Shown: positions 18,288 to 27,237 of the stretch, piece after piece
How positions within the stretch are numbered: the stretch's first letter is position 1
Layout of the letters: every line of letters starts with the position of its first letter
Assembly (NCBI GenBank): GCA_903913285.1
Contig: CAIWKO010000026.1
Coordinates: forward strand, 1 to 64,000
DNA: 64,000 nucleotides
Source: an uncultured Bacteroidales bacterium
GTDB lineage: Bacteria; Bacteroidota; Bacteroidia; Bacteroidales; CAIWKO01
Reading direction: 5' to 3'
Position numbers and translations under genes: made by a program
The notes under the pieces: generated by a model
What the model saw: only the letters and a program-made list of their open reading frames with translations
Database searches by the model: none
Told to the model about the DNA's origin: nothing

Positions 18288-19703
18288 ATGAATAAAAAGC
18301 TGCAGGTTCTAAAATATGTTTTTTTCGATATATTTTCTGCAATACTTGCATGGACGCTGTTTTTTATTTATAGAAAATACAACTCAGGTACTGATATCTT
18401 TCATAACCCGGATTTGATATTTAACGATAGGAATCTCTATTTAGGGTTGGTTATTGTCACCTTCTTTTGGTTTACATTATATTTTGTTTCCGGCACGTAT
18501 CAAAAGATATATCGTAAATCAAGACTTAGAGAACTTAGTCAGACATTTATTTTGTCTTTCCTCGGATTGATAGTAATATTTTTTCTATTGATACTCGACG
18601 ATCAGGTAATTTCCTATAAATACTATTACCAATACTTCATCATCATCTTTGCGCTGCATTTTACATTAACTTTTGCGTTCAGATTTATTTTATCATCACG
18701 AACTGCCCACCGAATTCATAAAAAAATAATCGGGTTCAACACACTCTTGATCGGAAGTAACGGTAATGCCACTGCCATTTACAATGAAATTGAAAACGAA
18801 TGGAAATCTTCGGGAAATAAATTTGTTGGGTTTGTTGATGTTTTCAACGGCGACAATTATCCAATGAAAGAATATCTGCCTCATCTGGGAAATTACAAAG
18901 ATCTGAAAAACATTATTCTGAAATACGAAATTGAAGAAGTTATCATTGCCATCGACAAAAAAGAACATTCGTATGTTGAGCAAATAATATCATTTCTCGA
19001 AGACACCAATGTGGTGATAAAAATTATCGCCGACATGAAAGACTTTTTATTGGGAAGTGTAAAGATGACATCCATCTTTCATGCACCACTTATTCAGATA
19101 TCTCCTGAACTGATGCCTGCATGGCAACGTCATTTAAAAAGGTTTATTGATATTTTCGCTTCTATAACTGCTATTTTAATTTTACTACCTTTTTATTTAA
19201 TTGTAGCATTAGGAGTAAAACTATCATCGAAAGGACCTGTTTTTTATTCTCATGAACGGATTGGACTGCATGGAAAACCTTTTATTATGTATAAATTTCG
19301 TTCCATGTTTGTTGATGCAGAAGCTGATGGACCTCAATTGTCAAGCAAATACGATAAAAGGATCACGAAATTCGGAAAGTTTATGCGAAAAGTGCGATTA
19401 GATGAAATCCCCCAATTCTATAATGTGCTTAAAGGGAATATGTCTCTGGTTGGTCCTCGCCCCGAACGTAAATATTTTATTGATTTAATAGTTCAAACCG
19501 CACCCCATTATAAGTTATTGCACAAAGTTAAACCGGGCATCACATCTTGGGGACAGGTAAAATATGGCTATGCTGAAAATGTTGATCAGATGATAGAGCG
19601 TTTGAAATTTGACATACTTTACATTGAGAATATGTCGTTAGCAGTCGATTTTAAGATATTAATTTACACAGCTATTATAATTCTGCAAGGCCGCGGTAAA
19701 TAG
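18288..19703 (+). CDS. Polyprenyl-phosphate sugar phosphotransferase (WbaP/WcaJ type)
   Basis: This 471-residue inner-membrane enzyme starts surface-polysaccharide synthesis by moving a sugar-1-phosphate onto undecaprenyl phosphate. About four membrane helices occupy the first 135 residues. A Rossmann-like cytosolic domain follows at 150-260, then a reentrant helix near 290-310. The C-terminal Bac_transf catalytic domain shows MYKFRSMFVDAEADGPQ, RLDEIPQFYNVLKGNMSLVG and PRPERKYF. It ends flush against the convergent DUF4294 gene with no gap. Confidence 0.93.
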   Translation: MNKKLQVLKYVFFDIFSAILAWTLFFIYRKYNSGTDIFHNPDLIFNDRNLYLGLVIVTFFWFTLYFVSGTYQKIYRKSRLRELSQTFILSFLGLIVIFFLLILDDQVISYKYYYQYFIIIFALHFTLTFAFRFILSSRTAHRIHKKIIGFNTLLIGSNGNATAIYNEIENEWKSSGNKFVGFVDVFNGDNYPMKEYLPHLGNYKDLKNIILKYEIEEVIIAIDKKEHSYVEQIISFLEDTNVVIKIIADMKDFLLGSVKMTSIFHAPLIQISPELMPAWQRHLKRFIDIFASITAILILLPFYLIVALGVKLSSKGPVFYSHERIGLHGKPFIMYKFRSMFVDAEADGPQLSSKYDKRITKFGKFMRKVRLDEIPQFYNVLKGNMSLVGPRPERKYFIDLIVQTAPHYKLLHKVKPGITSWGQVKYGYAENVDQMIERLKFDILYIENMSLAVDFKILIYTAIIILQGRGK

Positions 19704-20291
19704 TTATAACTTTCCGCTTTCAATCATCAATACTATTTGCTCTATGTCTTTATCCTCGCCAGTCGGGTCATAAGTTGATTTTAAGTTGTAGCCATATAAA
19801 CGGCTGAATGATTGATAAAACGTAGCAACCAAACTCCCCCGAAAACTTTTTATCAGATCATAAGAAGAAGAACCTGTTTCACGATCAATTAGTTTTATTA
19901 AAATCATACCCTGAACATCATTCATATTTTTTACATCATCTTCAAAACTGGCTTTTAATTCATCTTCTGCCTTCTTCATCAATCGTTTCTTTTCATTTTT
20001 CGAACCAGCACTCGCTATTATCGAATTATATTCGTTGGCTTTAACTGCAACAACTTTTGCATAAGGATAAACAGATTTCACAATTGTTGCAAGTTTCGAA
20101 AATCTTAGAGCATCCATTTTATCAACAAAAATAAGCGGACTAAGGATAATAACCTCTTTCATCGCAACAACCGGCAAAGTATCACCATTCACTATTTCAG
20201 CCCTAGTTACAATACAATTTGTGTCTTGTGCTTTTGCCAATGAAAAGTTGCTAATAATTAACACTATAATATAGAAAGCTATTTTTCGCAC
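19704..20291 (-). CDS. DUF4294 domain-containing protein
   Basis: This 195-residue Bacteroidota protein has an N-terminal signal peptide (to about residue 21) and the DUF4294 region. Its conserved blocks include NGDTLPVVAMKEVIIL, KLATIVKSVYPYAKVVA, MLIKLIDRETGSSSYDLIKSFRG and FYQSFSRLYGYNLKSTYDP. Function is unknown; it is probably periplasmic. The start codon is GTG at 20291. It is transcribed after the NlpC/P60 gene on the same strand, 42 bases downstream. Confidence 0.88.
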   Translation of the reverse strand: MRKIAFYIIVLIISNFSLAKAQDTNCIVTRAEIVNGDTLPVVAMKEVIILSPLIFVDKMDALRFSKLATIVKSVYPYAKVVAVKANEYNSIIASAGSKNEKKRLMKKAEDELKASFEDDVKNMNDVQGMILIKLIDRETGSSSYDLIKSFRGSLVATFYQSFSRLYGYNLKSTYDPTGEDKDIEQIVLMIESGKL

Positions 20292-20333
20292 TTTTAATTT
20301 TAATTATTTGTTCAATTTTTGTGCCATTAATAA

Positions 20334-21113
20334 CTAAACAAATCGTCTAATAAATCTCAGTTTATGAGTATAGCGTTGCAGATCGTTATTAAAAATTCCT
20401 TCGTGGTCAATAGCATCTATGCGAACTTTCCCAGAAGAATGGATAATTGTGTGATTATTTATTATAATTCCCGTATGCACAATTTGATTTTCATTATTTT
20501 CAAAATAAACTAGATCGCCTGGCAAGGCTTCTGAAATAAAATCGACAGCAACGCCCTGTGTTGCTTGCTGTGAAGCATTCCTGAAAATAGGAATACCGCA
20601 TATTTTCATTACTATTTGAGTAAAACCAGAGCAATCTATTCCAAATGGAGTACGCCCGCCCCAAAGATAAGGTGAGTTGAGATATTTTAAGGCTACATCA
20701 ACAATGTCGTTGCCCGAAACAGATTTTGGAAGTCGAATACTATCCGGCTTTAATTCATATTCCACACGACTCACAAATAACGAACTAGCCTTCAGATCAG
20801 GCAAATTGCTTCCCATAACTATTTGTTGGGTGGAATTTGCTGTCTTATTATAAAGCGTCTGAACCAAATCACCAGCAAGGGTGTCATTATGATCTTTTAA
20901 ATAATCAAACTCCTCGTCGCATAATCTTTGTACCTGCTTAATATCCACCCATCCTTCGAACGAATCGAAAACCGTTCTGATTTTATACCATGTATCGTTT
21001 GTTTCCGTAATTTTATAAAGTTCGCCAAACAACAACTGTGAAATTAATTCCGATTTGTGTGTAGGTTCCATTCTTATTGGAACTATACTTAAGGTGCAGA
21101 TTCCTGAATCCAT
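20334..21113 (-). CDS. C40 (NlpC/P60) family peptidase with SH3-like domain
   Basis: This 259-residue cysteine peptidase is probably a cell-wall gamma-D-glutamyl-diamino acid endopeptidase. Residues 1-60 form a bacterial SH3-like domain (SIVPIRMEPTHKSELISQLL). The C-terminal catalytic domain has the nucleophile in FGIDCSGFTQ (about residue 161), the first His in VHTGIIIN (about 213) and a second His in IIHSSG (about 225). I chose ATG 21113 over the TTG at 21128 because family members begin close to this methionine. No signal peptide is visible, as is common for this Bacteroidota subgroup. Confidence 0.9.
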   Translation of the reverse strand: MDSGICTLSIVPIRMEPTHKSELISQLLFGELYKITETNDTWYKIRTVFDSFEGWVDIKQVQRLCDEEFDYLKDHNDTLAGDLVQTLYNKTANSTQQIVMGSNLPDLKASSLFVSRVEYELKPDSIRLPKSVSGNDIVDVALKYLNSPYLWGGRTPFGIDCSGFTQIVMKICGIPIFRNASQQATQGVAVDFISEALPGDLVYFENNENQIVHTGIIINNHTIIHSSGKVRIDAIDHEGIFNNDLQRYTHKLRFIRRFV

Positions 21114-21257
21114 CGTTTTTTTCAGCAAAATAACAAAATATTATTTAATCGGCAATCAATGGCGTAATTTCAACAGATTTTCCTTACTATCTCTCGATGA
21201 AAACAATTATAAGTATTCTTCGTATAAATACCAATTTCACCTTACCAAATCAATGTG

Positions 21258-23315
21258 ATGCGCAATTTACAAGAGCTGTCAAAAAAACGCCTTTCATATT
21301 TCTATAAAACAATATTTTTCTTAGCCACCATAACACTTATTGTTATAATATTCCCAAAAGAGTATAAATTCAAATATCAATTTCAGGCAGGCAAGCCATG
21401 GATGTATGACGACCTGATCGCACCTTTCGATTTTACTATTAATAAACTCAGTAATGAAATCAATACTGAAAAGGAAAATATTATTAAAGATACCAAGCCA
21501 TACTATATTTTCGACAGACCAAGTGTAATAATTAAAAGAAAACAACTGATTGATAATTTCAATAGGGAGTATCACGAAAACAATGCAACAATTAAAAAAC
21601 ACGATTTGAATCTTTGCCTTACAGTTTTTGATTCCATCTATAAAATCGGAGTAATCAGACTAAATGAATTTGAATCGGGAAACACAGCCGATAATATTAC
21701 AGTTTATATTATTCAGGATAATGTGGCCGTTGAAAAAACATTGAAAAATATTTTCAATATCAACAAAGCCTATCAATTTATTAGCAAAAAACTGGACGCT
21801 GAACACAACAATAAGCGGCCGATAATGCTAAACCTGCTAGAAAACTCACTCATTCAAAACATATATTACAGCAGCGATTATACCTACAAACAGCAATATC
21901 TGCGCATAAAAAATATTTCGCTGACCAAAGGTGTAGTTCAAAAAGATGAACGTATTATCTCAAAAGGGGAATTGGTTGACCAAAATCGCTTTCAAATCTT
22001 GCAATCTTTAAAAGAACAATACGAAGGATCTATAGAGAACCGGCAAAGTTTTTATTTTATACTATTAGGGCAAATTATTTTAATTTCGCTGGCTATCATT
22101 ATGCTGGTTCTTTTTTTACTGATGTTCCGAAGTGATATTATCGCGGATAACAAAAAAACGCTCCTCATACTTTCAGTTATTATGCTCATGGTGCTCACGA
22201 CCAGTTTTCTTATCAGGCGCTATGGCTACGAGTATATCTACATCTTACCTTTATGCATCGTACCGCTAATAATCCGCACCTTTTTCGACACACGACTGTC
22301 ATTGTTTGTACATCTGATTACTATCATTCTGATCGGTTTTTTGGTGCCTGACGGCTTCGAGTTTATATTTCTCCAACTGATAGCGGGGATTGTAACCATC
22401 ATCAGCATTGTCCGGATCGAAAAGCGGGCGCAATTCTTTGTAACTTCTCTCTATATTTTCTTGACCTATTCCTTAATATATATTGGAATGAGTATGCTTC
22501 AAACCGGAAGTTACACGGGAATTTCGTCTCAGCATTTTATTTATTTCGGTATCAATTCTATTCTAACGCTCCTGGCCTACCCCATGATTGTTCTGTACGA
22601 AAAACTCTTCGGATTTGTCACCAATATTTCATTGCTCGAATATTCGAACACCAACAACAAACTGCTGCGCGAAATGTCGCAAAAAGCAGCAGGCACTTTT
22701 CAGCATTCGTTGCAAGTTGCAAACCTTGCTGAAGATGCAGCCCACCGCATCGGTGCCAATGCATTGCTAATTCGCACAGGGGCTATGTATCATGATGTGG
22801 GAAAAATGGATATGGCTATGTTTTTCACCGAAAACCAGATTAACGGTTTCAACCCGCATGAAGGAAAAACAAACACTGAAAGTGCAGGCATCATATTGTC
22901 TCATGTGGAAAGAGGAATAGCTATTGCCCGCAAACACAATATTCCCGAACAGCTCATCGATTTTATCAGAACCCACCATGGAACCAGAAGATCGGAATAT
23001 TTTTACAAGATGCAGCAAATGCAGAACCCCGAGAATTTGAATGAAAAGGATTTTATGTATCCCGGGCCTTGTCCGTTCAGCAAAGAAACGGCCCTTTTAA
23101 TGATGGCCGATTCGGTGGAAGCAGCATCGAGAAGCCTGAAATCGCCCGACAAACAATCCATAAGCGAATTGGTTGAACGCATCATCGACGGCCAGATTGC
23201 CCAAAAACAGTTTAATAATGCCGACATCACCATGCGCGATATCACTCGTGTGAAAAACGTCTTCAAAAACAACCTGATGAATAAATATCACATCAGGGTT
23301 GAGTATCCCAAATAA
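21258..23315 (+). CDS. 7TM-HD phosphodiesterase (PgpH-like, likely c-di-AMP hydrolase)
   Basis: This 685-residue membrane enzyme has one N-terminal helix (18-34). An extracytoplasmic 7TMR-HDED-type domain follows (about 40-260, with LIAPFDFTI and GVVQKDERIISKGELV). Seven transmembrane helices follow (about 265-450). The cytoplasmic HD domain has FQHSLQVANLAEDAA (metal-binding His near 483), MYHDVGKM (His-Asp near 512-513) and IRTHHGT. Family members such as PgpH degrade cyclic di-AMP, so a role in osmotic or potassium control is likely. A GTG lies one codon upstream of the chosen ATG. It ends 2 bases from the convergent WbqC gene. Confidence 0.9.
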   Translation: MRNLQELSKKRLSYFYKTIFFLATITLIVIIFPKEYKFKYQFQAGKPWMYDDLIAPFDFTINKLSNEINTEKENIIKDTKPYYIFDRPSVIIKRKQLIDNFNREYHENNATIKKHDLNLCLTVFDSIYKIGVIRLNEFESGNTADNITVYIIQDNVAVEKTLKNIFNINKAYQFISKKLDAEHNNKRPIMLNLLENSLIQNIYYSSDYTYKQQYLRIKNISLTKGVVQKDERIISKGELVDQNRFQILQSLKEQYEGSIENRQSFYFILLGQIILISLAIIMLVLFLLMFRSDIIADNKKTLLILSVIMLMVLTTSFLIRRYGYEYIYILPLCIVPLIIRTFFDTRLSLFVHLITIILIGFLVPDGFEFIFLQLIAGIVTIISIVRIEKRAQFFVTSLYIFLTYSLIYIGMSMLQTGSYTGISSQHFIYFGINSILTLLAYPMIVLYEKLFGFVTNISLLEYSNTNNKLLREMSQKAAGTFQHSLQVANLAEDAAHRIGANALLIRTGAMYHDVGKMDMAMFFTENQINGFNPHEGKTNTESAGIILSHVERGIAIARKHNIPEQLIDFIRTHHGTRRSEYFYKMQQMQNPENLNEKDFMYPGPCPFSKETALLMMADSVEAASRSLKSPDKQSISELVERIIDGQIAQKQFNNADITMRDITRVKNVFKNNLMNKYHIRVEYPK

Positions 23316-23317
23316 AT

Positions 23318-23920
23318 TCAAAAACTTTTCAGATACGATAATGCCTCGGGCCCGCGGTTGAACAGCAGGTCAATTATACTCAGGTTCGGAATGAAACCGA
23401 ATTTATAGTCGAATACTTGTGTATAGGCCGGAAATTGAATGCCAGATTGTATTTTCGGGCTAATGCTTTCGCGAAAGTCATCTTCCTGCCCATATTCATG
23501 AATGTATTTTTCGGTTAATACAATTTTGGGTGAACAACGCAACAGTTTGAGACACTTCTGCAGTATTTCGCAATTAAAATCAAGTAGCCAAATATATTCT
23601 TTCTTAAAGAACATCTCCAATTCCGGCTGATAATACATAAAGAAAGGCGATTTGTTATATGCCGAAGCAATCGCTTTTAAATGCAGTTTATTCCACGGCA
23701 GGCTGTACGATATTTTAACTTCCTTCAACGGCAAATGGTTTCTCCGGCATTTATCAAGCGTAATACTCAAATCGAGCTTGCCACCCGAAGCATATATCGA
23801 ACAACGATTACGATAAGTTTGCTTCACAAAATTTTCGCACGACTCAATCACGATCCGGTCCGATTTAACAGCATGATAAAAATATTCAATAGGCGGAAAA
23901 TATGCCATCGAAAGGATCAT
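23318..23920 (-). CDS. WbqC family protein
   Basis: This 200-residue protein has the WbqC family hallmarks: AYFPPIEYFYHAVKSDRI, ESCENFVKQTYRNRCSIY with the N-R-C block, LPLKEVKI, and W-N-K-L-H near residue 80. The family is common in lipopolysaccharide loci, but its reaction is not well established. The ATG is directly preceded on its own strand by four GAAA repeats, so the translation initiation region is a short tetranucleotide repeat. Confidence 0.88.
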   Translation of the reverse strand: MILSMAYFPPIEYFYHAVKSDRIVIESCENFVKQTYRNRCSIYASGGKLDLSITLDKCRRNHLPLKEVKISYSLPWNKLHLKAIASAYNKSPFFMYYQPELEMFFKKEYIWLLDFNCEILQKCLKLLRCSPKIVLTEKYIHEYGQEDDFRESISPKIQSGIQFPAYTQVFDYKFGFIPNLSIIDLLFNRGPEALSYLKSF

Positions 23921-24078
23921 CTTTCTTTCTTTCTTTTTGCAAATTTCTGAAAATAATCTACAATCGAATAATTTTATAATACAATTTTACGTTTTAATAA
24001 AAGATCGTTCACACATCATCAACAAAAAAATTGCCTATGGTGTAAACCTTACCCTGCAACCAATTAAAACCATACGCT

Positions 24079-24957
24079 ATGAAAAAATCAATTTTTGTGA
24101 TGCTGTTACTGGTTTTTAGTGCCGGTATAAGCACAAAAGCAACCAATTCGATGAGCTTATTCGAAGCTGTCAAAAAGAAATTGGTAGAGGTTAAATTCTG
24201 TGGGAAAGGCTACACCGCCGAAAACACTTCCTATTATGGCAAATGTATTTCGCTGCAGATAAAAAACATCTGTTCGCAGAATCTCGAGCTAAATGTCGAA
24301 GCAGGGCGCCGCTTGCGATGCGTTTACGATAGCATTCAGGATATGATGATCTCGCATACTCAGATGTTCGCATTGGCACCCCATCAAAGCAGTGATTACA
24401 CGATCTACGCCTTTTGCACTCAAAAACACGACAGAGCCCCTAGCGAAACAAGTGTATTCAACCTCGACGGTATGTCCGAAGGATACCTTTATCAACTCGT
24501 ACAATTGATCGAAACACTCGGTTGTCAGGATAACACCGGTCAGCAGGCAGTTTGGGTACTTACCGACAGCATCTCCCCGAGTAACATCACAGGAACCGAC
24601 GAAGCCAAAGTAAAAAAACTAAAAGACTTTGTCGAATTTGCCGTTGCAAGCACGAAAAAAGAACGCTCTGCAGGTGTGATGCACGATTATTCATTCCCCG
24701 ACAAAACCAATAGTGGCTTTTCAATTAAAGGAGAGATAAACTGGAACATGCCCTACACCAGTTTTGTGAGCCTGACCATTTACGACAACAGTAACAATAA
24801 AATAATCACACTTTTCACCGAAAAGCCTTATAAATCGGGCTTACAATCTTACTATTATAGTTTATACAATACCGATTTCAAAGAAGGTGAACTCTATTGG
24901 CTGCGTGTGGAAGGCTGCGGAAAACGACTGAAAGAGGTTGCTATTAAAATGGAATGA
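24079..24957 (+). CDS. Exported hypothetical protein (292 aa)
   Basis: The signal peptide covers residues 1-21 (MKKSIFVMLLLVFSAGISTKA). I do not recognise the mature protein. The N-terminal half (about 25-120) contains five Cys residues and resembles a small beta-sandwich. The C-terminal half (about 205-290, SIKGEINWNMPY...VSLTIYDNSNN) looks like a second beta domain of the Fn3 or sorting-domain type, but without a clear T9SS C-terminal signature. Probably periplasmic or cell-surface. Confidence 0.7.
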   Translation: MKKSIFVMLLLVFSAGISTKATNSMSLFEAVKKKLVEVKFCGKGYTAENTSYYGKCISLQIKNICSQNLELNVEAGRRLRCVYDSIQDMMISHTQMFALAPHQSSDYTIYAFCTQKHDRAPSETSVFNLDGMSEGYLYQLVQLIETLGCQDNTGQQAVWVLTDSISPSNITGTDEAKVKKLKDFVEFAVASTKKERSAGVMHDYSFPDKTNSGFSIKGEINWNMPYTSFVSLTIYDNSNNKIITLFTEKPYKSGLQSYYYSLYNTDFKEGELYWLRVEGCGKRLKEVAIKME

Positions 24958-25012
24958 GGTATTTGGTATAACTCATGGCGGGCCATTCTGGATTCTGAAT
25001 TCCTTTTTATTG

Positions 25013-25020
25013 TATTTTTG
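25013..25020 (+). promoter_or_regulatory. -7 promoter element for rlmB
   Basis: TATTTTTG matches TAnnTTTG and lies 13 bases before the TTG start at 25034, supporting that start over the longer reading frame. Confidence 0.6.
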
Positions 25021-25033
25021 CAAAAAACAAATT

Positions 25034-25771
25034 TTGGAAAAAGACCAGTTGATATACGGAATCCGCCCGCTGATGGAGGCCATCACAGCCGGAAAAGATG
25101 TAGACAAAATATTAATCCAAAACGGATTGAAATCGGAATTGTTTCACGAATTTCGCAACATGCTTTCCGAGCGTAATATCCCCTACCAGTTCGTTCCCAT
25201 CGAAAAGTTGAACCGCGTAACCACCAAAAACCATCAAGGTGTTATCGGGTTTGTTTCAAACATTGTTTATTCGGAAGTTGAAAATATCATCCCCTTCGTG
25301 TTCGAACAGGGAAAAACGCCATTGATACTGATGCTCGACCGCATCACCGACGTGCGCAATTTCGGAGCCATAGCACGCAGCGCCGAATGTGCGGGCGCCG
25401 ATGCCATCGTGATACCCTATTTCAATTCGGTGCGCGTGAGCGCCGATGCTATCAAAAGTTCGGCGGGAGCTTTGCACAAAATTCCCGTTTGCCGAAGCCT
25501 GAGCATGATCAAAACCGTGGAGTTTTTGAAATCGAGCGGGCTGCAAGTTGTGGCCTGCAGCGAAAAAGCCCAACAGGCCTACTATCAATGCAACCTCACT
25601 CTGCCCACCGTCATCATCATGGGCTCGGAGGAAGACGGCATATCAGACATACTGCTGAAAGCTGCCGACCAAAAGCTAAAGATTCCGATGACGGGCGAAA
25701 TCCAGTCGCTGAATGTTTCGGTGGCGGCCGGCATTGTTTTGTTTGAGGTATTGAAGCAAAGAAGTGTTTGA
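25034..25771 (+). CDS. rlmB: 23S rRNA (guanosine-2'-O)-methyltransferase RlmB/TrmH family
   Basis: This 245-residue SPOUT methyltransferase probably 2'-O-methylates G2251 of 23S rRNA. The N-terminal substrate-binding domain starts LIYGIRPLMEAI. The three TrmH motifs are present: VRNFGAIARSAECAGADAIV, VIIMGSEEDGIS, and IPMTGEIQSLNVSVAAGIVL, which forms the knot. The reading frame is open further upstream, but homologues begin at this point and a promoter element sits 13 bases before the TTG codon at 25034. The start is therefore TTG, with residue 1 read as Met. Tandem array 2 lies downstream. Confidence 0.93.
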   Translation: MEKDQLIYGIRPLMEAITAGKDVDKILIQNGLKSELFHEFRNMLSERNIPYQFVPIEKLNRVTTKNHQGVIGFVSNIVYSEVENIIPFVFEQGKTPLILMLDRITDVRNFGAIARSAECAGADAIVIPYFNSVRVSADAIKSSAGALHKIPVCRSLSMIKTVEFLKSSGLQVVACSEKAQQAYYQCNLTLPTVIIMGSEEDGISDILLKAADQKLKIPMTGEIQSLNVSVAAGIVLFEVLKQRSV

Positions 25772-26250
25772 ATTAGGAGTGCCTAAAGTTGGAGTTGAAA
25801 GTTCAAAGTTTTGAGTTCAATGTTCAAAGTTTGGGGAAAAATTGACGTAATTGGATGAAATGATGATGAAGGATATGAATAAAATGATGAAATGGCAAAT
25901 TATTTTTTGAGTTTTAGGCACTCGCCTGACTTGGTTGGCATTTAGCCTATCTTGGTAACGAGTTAGCCTATCTTGGTGACGAGTTAGCCTAACTTGGTAA
26001 TGAGTTAGCCACACTTGGTAACGAGTTAGCCACACTTGGTAACGAGTTAGCCATACTTGGTAACGAGTTAGCCATACTTTGTTGGCAGTTAGCCTATCTT
26101 GGTTGAATTTAGCCATTGATAATTTGGATTTACCAATGTTTAATTTTTATTCAGATTTTAATTATGTTCAATTAACTCAATGTTGAATGTTCAGTTGAGC
26201 AACTGACAATAAGGAAAGTTAGTCTTTTATTGTTTTATCCACAGAGAATT
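25772..26250. other. Convergent spacer holding array 2
   Basis: Besides the 21-bp array, the spacer has an A/T-rich stretch with repeated ttcaaagt strings (about 25798-25834). It also has a short perfect inverted repeat tcagttg/caactga at 26192-26207 before the end of the convergent EamA gene, which could act as a weak terminator. No gene is visible. Confidence 0.55.
25924..26132. repeat. 21-bp tandem array 2 (about 10 units)
   Basis: About ten consecutive units of 21 bp (one of 20). Each begins gcc and contains cttggtaacgagtta or a close variant; the second to seventh units are the best conserved and the outer ones degrade. There are no spacers between units. The 99-codon minus-strand frame across this region, with repeats of the TRYQVWL kind, is a consequence of the 21-bp period. 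It sits between convergent rlmB and EamA genes. The unit sequence is unrelated to that of the other arrays in the window. Confidence 0.92.
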
Positions 26251-27147
26251 TTATTTTTTAAGTTTTACTTCTCTTTTCTTCCTGCTTTTCAAAATGGTAT
26301 AGACAACAACGGAGGTGAGGATGATAGAAGCGCCGGTATAGAAACCGGGCGACATGTGTTCGGATTGGCCGAAAATGAAGTAGGCGGCCAAAATGCCGTA
26401 GATGGGTTCGAGGTTGATGGCAAGTACAACATGGAAAGCGGAGAGTTTTTGCATGATGCGGACAGTGGCGGAAAAGGCGTAGGCGGTGCAAATGACGCCC
26501 AGCAATACTAAAAATATCAAATCGCGGATGCTTAGGCTAAAACGGATATCGGAATAATCTTTCACCAAAAACAGAAATACAGTGAGGGCCAAAAAGCCAC
26601 TGAGCATTTCGTAGAAAGTGATCACATCGGGCTTGTATTTGAGCGCAATTTGTTTGTTGAGCACGCTGAACAGGCTGGCAAAAAGCGCGGCAAAAAGGGT
26701 GAAGACTATGCCTAGCAGGTAGCGGGTTTCGAACTGAAAGATGATGTAGATTCCGAAAATTATAACCAGCCCGATGACGACTTCGAGTATGGATATGCGC
26801 CGGCGTTCAATTAAAGGTTCGATGAAGCTGGTGAAAAGTGTGGTAACGGATAAGCAGCCCAGCGTGACCGATACGTTGGAGACTTTGATGGCCTGAAAAA
26901 AACATATCCAATGGGTGGCTATAACCAAGCCAATGGCAGCAAGGCGGAGGATATCCCGTAAAGGCAATACGAGCGACTGGCGGCGGAAAGCGACTATGAG
27001 CAAGAGAGCGAGAACAGCAATAAGCATGCGATACCAAACCAGTTCGTAGGCAGGCAGGGAAATGAGTTTGCCAAGTATGGCGGTAAAACCCAGTATGATG
27101 ACAATGAAATGGAGCAGGAGATTGTTTTGGAGGAGTTCTTTTTTCAT
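26251..27147 (-). CDS. EamA/DMT family transporter
   Basis: This 298-residue inner-membrane protein has about ten hydrophobic helices arranged as two EamA repeats: residues 1-140, including PAYELVWYRMLIAVLALLL, and 150-298, including NLEPIYGILAAYFIFGQ near residue 250. The last residues are strongly basic, SRKKREVKLKK. Members export amino acids or other metabolites; the substrate is unknown. I chose ATG 27147 over an upstream in-frame codon because a TACTTTTG promoter lies at 27160-27167. Confidence 0.9.
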   Translation of the reverse strand: MKKELLQNNLLLHFIVIILGFTAILGKLISLPAYELVWYRMLIAVLALLLIVAFRRQSLVLPLRDILRLAAIGLVIATHWICFFQAIKVSNVSVTLGCLSVTTLFTSFIEPLIERRRISILEVVIGLVIIFGIYIIFQFETRYLLGIVFTLFAALFASLFSVLNKQIALKYKPDVITFYEMLSGFLALTVFLFLVKDYSDIRFSLSIRDLIFLVLLGVICTAYAFSATVRIMQKLSAFHVVLAINLEPIYGILAAYFIFGQSEHMSPGFYTGASIILTSVVVYTILKSRKKREVKLKK

Positions 27148-27159
27148 AGAATGAGTATG

Positions 27160-27167
27160 CAAAAGTA
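27160..27167 (-). promoter_or_regulatory. -7 promoter element for the EamA gene
   Basis: Minus-strand TACTTTTG ends 12 bases before the ATG at 27147. Confidence 0.6.
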
Positions 27168-27205
27168 AACACAATTTTTAAAATATGGATTTGCTAGTTT
27201 TTTTA

Positions 27206-27213
27206 TACTTTTG
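27206..27213 (+). promoter_or_regulatory. -7 promoter element for the sulfotransferase operon
   Basis: TACTTTTG ends 24 bases before the ATG at 27238 and overlaps a TTG that would otherwise open the reading frame. Confidence 0.6.
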
Positions 27214-27237
27214 AAACGGTATTATCTCCCAGTATTC

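Noticed and set aside
25817-26116. A 99-codon minus-strand frame with TRYQVWL-type repeats
   Set aside because: Produced by array 2; the repeated peptide follows the 21-bp period and the flanks are A/T-rich and non-coding.
26230-26511. A 93-codon plus-strand frame opposite the EamA gene
   Set aside because: Antisense to a well-supported membrane protein and rich in Gly/Asp without structure.
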